A stretch of DNA of 64,000 nucleotides from Agapetus fuscipes (lineage: Eukaryota; Arthropoda; Insecta; Trichoptera; Glossosomatidae): positions 12,510,493 through 12,574,492 of the forward strand of contig OX637362.1 in NCBI GenBank assembly GCA_951799405.1, given 5' to 3'. A program made the position numbers and the translations under genes. The notes under the pieces were generated by a model that was given only the letters and a program-made list of their open reading frames with translations, did no database searches and was not told where the DNA came from. Numbering within the stretch: the stretch's first letter is position 1; every line of letters begins with the position of its first letter. Shown in pieces: positions 62,161 to 64,000 of this stretch.

Positions 62161-62418
62161 GGTAACTGTAACTGTAACTGTAACTCTGTCGCCATTCCGC
62201 TAGGGGTGACCAGAGCCTTTGCAGAGTTGCCTCCATTTTTTCCTATCCTGACATACCTCTTTCAATTCCTTCATATCCATCACCTTTTTCATACATTTTT
62301 TTCTTTTGCGCTCACTTTGTATATCCCATTCTTTCACAATCTCCTCAATCTGATCACTCCATACTTTTTTCGGTCGTCCCTTCCCTCTTTTCATCATACT
62401 GAGAATAAAGGAAAACAA
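62161..62418 (-). pseudogene. RTE-like LINE (R1) C-terminal and 3' fragment
   Basis: Minus strand: MMKRGKGRPKKVWSDQIEEI, SERKRKKCMKKVMDMKELKE, RQLCKGSGHP and stop. 3' UTR CTAGCGGAATGGCGACAG, tail (TTACAG)n at 62162-62185. Inserted exactly at the end of the F copy. Open over 72 codons. Confidence 0.75.
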
Positions 62419-62424
62419 ATCTAA

Positions 62425-62730
62425 ATAGCTCAGTTGGTAGAATGCTTTCTTTCAACGTCAGAAAGCTATGGTTTAATCCCCACCAAGCGTGCTAGAAATT
62501 ATTTCGTTTTTCGGTGCGTATTTCAAGGTCCAAATAAAAACACTTACAAGGTTAACCGTGGCCAATAAATGAGAACCTACCGCATTATAAGCAGGGAGAC
62601 TCTCTATTCAATGGTAAAAGTAATACCAGCCTCGCTACCTGTGAAATGAAAAAGTTTCCCAAACGTCACATTTAACCCTTTCAAGGACATCGAGTCAAAA
62701 ATGCAGTGTATGTGCAGCTTAATTGCGCTC
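62425..62730 (+). mobile_element. SINE family F, diverged
   Basis: AAATAGCTCAGTTGGTAGAATG, GGTTTAATCCCCACC, TGCTAGAAATTATTTCG, ending GTGCAGCTTAATTGCG. Confidence 0.6.
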
Positions 62731-62734
62731 TTTT

Positions 62735-63245
62735 GTCAATTGTCGATTACAAGTCCAACGCATACACCATTACACAACTTGTATGCATTCATCAATAGGG
62801 TAATTGCAGTGGAGGGAAAAATGGTTTAAAATACTATAGTTGTGTAGAGTACATCTCTAGGATCACAACCATATATTTTTAAGTAGTAAAATTAAAAATA
62901 TCATCAATATCATCGATAATTTTCAAAAATAAAATGCCCAGAATTTGAATCCCACCGAAACGCAGCCCGGCCGGCTAGCCCCGCTGTGACGTCAAAATGA
63001 CGTAGATGGATCCGACAGTCTTCGAGGATCTAACGGTTCACTCCAAAGATCCGAAGATCCATCGACGTCACGTGCGCCTAAATAAAAAAATGCCCTGTTT
63101 TACCGGAAATCGAAAATGCGCGAATTTTAAAGAGCTATAATTTAAAAACTAAGCCAGATTTTATTTTTTTAAAAACGCAATCACATTTTGAAAATGTAGT
63201 CTCATTATACGAAACAAATGAAATATGTGAAATTACCCTATTCGT
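62735..63245. other. Unique stretch with CRE-like palindromes
   Basis: TGACGTCA at 62987-62994, TGACGTAG at 62998-63005 and GACGTCACGTG at 63064-63074 (CREB/ATF and E-box type words) in a GC-richer setting. No coding motif. Confidence 0.3.
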
Positions 63246-63405
63246 ATTCGTTCGCTCCGCATGTGGACCTACAATATGAAACAATATGAAACCCAATCTC
63301 AAATGAACATACGCCCTGAAACTCTTGCCGACCCTTCCGTGAAACAGGGGTGATAGGCAAAATTAACATTTTTTTACAGTAAGTGTGGTTAGCTTCATAC
63401 CCACA
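63246..63405 (-). repeat. Family A2, tail missing
   Basis: TCCGCATGTGGACCTACAATA to ACAGTAAGTGTGGTTAGC, with CTGAAACTCTTGCCGACC. Confidence 0.6.
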
Positions 63406-64000
63406 CCATCGTGTTTGTTTTATTTTTTTATGTACAGATTATTTACAATGTTCGAATTAAAACGTAGATAAGCCAGACAAACACTGAGGGGACGTTAAAC
63501 CAGAAAAAATATATATAATATGTTAGTATTTGGATTAGATTGTAGCGTTAAACTGGTTCTGATTTTGTTAAATTGATTTTGTTGCTATTCTGGCATTTTT
63601 TATTTATATTACAAATTTTTCAAATTGAAAAACATTCATTGGCCTTTAATTTTTAAAACTGAAAGCCTTTGTATGTAAATAATGTGTGCTGTTGTTTTTA
63701 GTATATTCAATTAAATAAAAAGGATATTGAGTAATTTTCTACCAGTTTTTTTATGTCCGTGGATCATCCCAAAGGCAAAATTATCCAGTATAACATGACA
63801 GAAAATTAGTGTATATCGCTGGAATTGCTGCAGTACATTACCACCGACGCTACAGTTATAAGTTTCCTTGCCGCTCCGCCGCACCGGACACTTTTCCGGC
63901 CGCGGGACCAACTTGCGGCTAATTTATGACCGGTCGAGATTGCGCCCGCACAGACAAGGTAACTAAGCCGGACAACTGATCCGGACAGTCACTAATCCTA
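63405..64000. other. Unassigned, MITE C scrap and a GC-rich end
   Basis: 63460-63500 (GATAAGCCAGACAAACAC) is a C terminal scrap. 63860-63975 is GC-rich (CCGCCGCACCGGACAC) and runs to the window edge. No motif recognised. Confidence 0.35.

Overview
This is AT-rich animal nuclear DNA. The most likely source is an arthropod, probably an insect: the repeats include 5S- and tRNA-headed SINEs, RTE-like, Jockey/CR1-like and L2-like non-LTR elements, Penelope-like elements with hammerhead ribozymes, insect-style solo LTRs, and MITEs. I recognise no intact host protein-coding gene. The window reads as an intergenic or intronic repeat graveyard, with a few GC-richer unique islands (about 3.8, 25.9, 59.2-59.5, 60.2-60.4, 63.0 and 63.9 kb) that could be regulatory or exonic.

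The dominant repeat, called family A here, is about 250 bp with an (AGATT)n tail and roughly 30 copies on both strands. At five loci a decayed RTE-like reverse transcriptase C-terminus (subfamily R2) lies directly upstream of it, so A is best read as that LINE's 3' UTR. A sister RTE-like group (R1) has a different end and microsatellite tail; its best copy is 30.3-31.2 kb. The longest coding remnant is a 5'-truncated Jockey/CR1-like reverse transcriptase at 22.7-25.0 kb, minus strand.

Family B is a modular SINE. It has a 5S-rRNA-derived head, a tRNA-like module and one of three tails: a tail shared with an L2/CR1-like LINE (53.5-54.0 kb), a second tRNA-derived SINE (family F), or a third unrelated tail. 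Penelope-like remnants carry hammerhead ribozyme motifs at 1.0, 3.4, 6.5, 9.7, 27.3, 36.1, 37.4, 40.2, 41.6, 47.0 and 54.4 kb. The 6.5 kb copy keeps a GIY-YIG-like C-terminal fragment.

The 32.2-41.8 kb region is a tandem segmental duplication with two units. Unit 1 carries a solo LTR (family E) and an RTE insertion that unit 2 lacks, so unit 2 preserves the empty target sites. Each unit also contains a second solo LTR (family D) split by a Penelope-like insertion. Other structures are a 20-bp minisatellite (21.65-22.19 kb), a 16-bp array (13.86-14.22 kb), a degenerate array of about 32-36 bp (12.0-12.6 kb), a TCTAGA-rich palindrome (29.2 kb), and nested MITE/SINE insertions.

TE family names are by motif recognition only. 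Coordinates of decayed repeats are approximate to about 10-20 bp, except where a target-site duplication fixes the ends.
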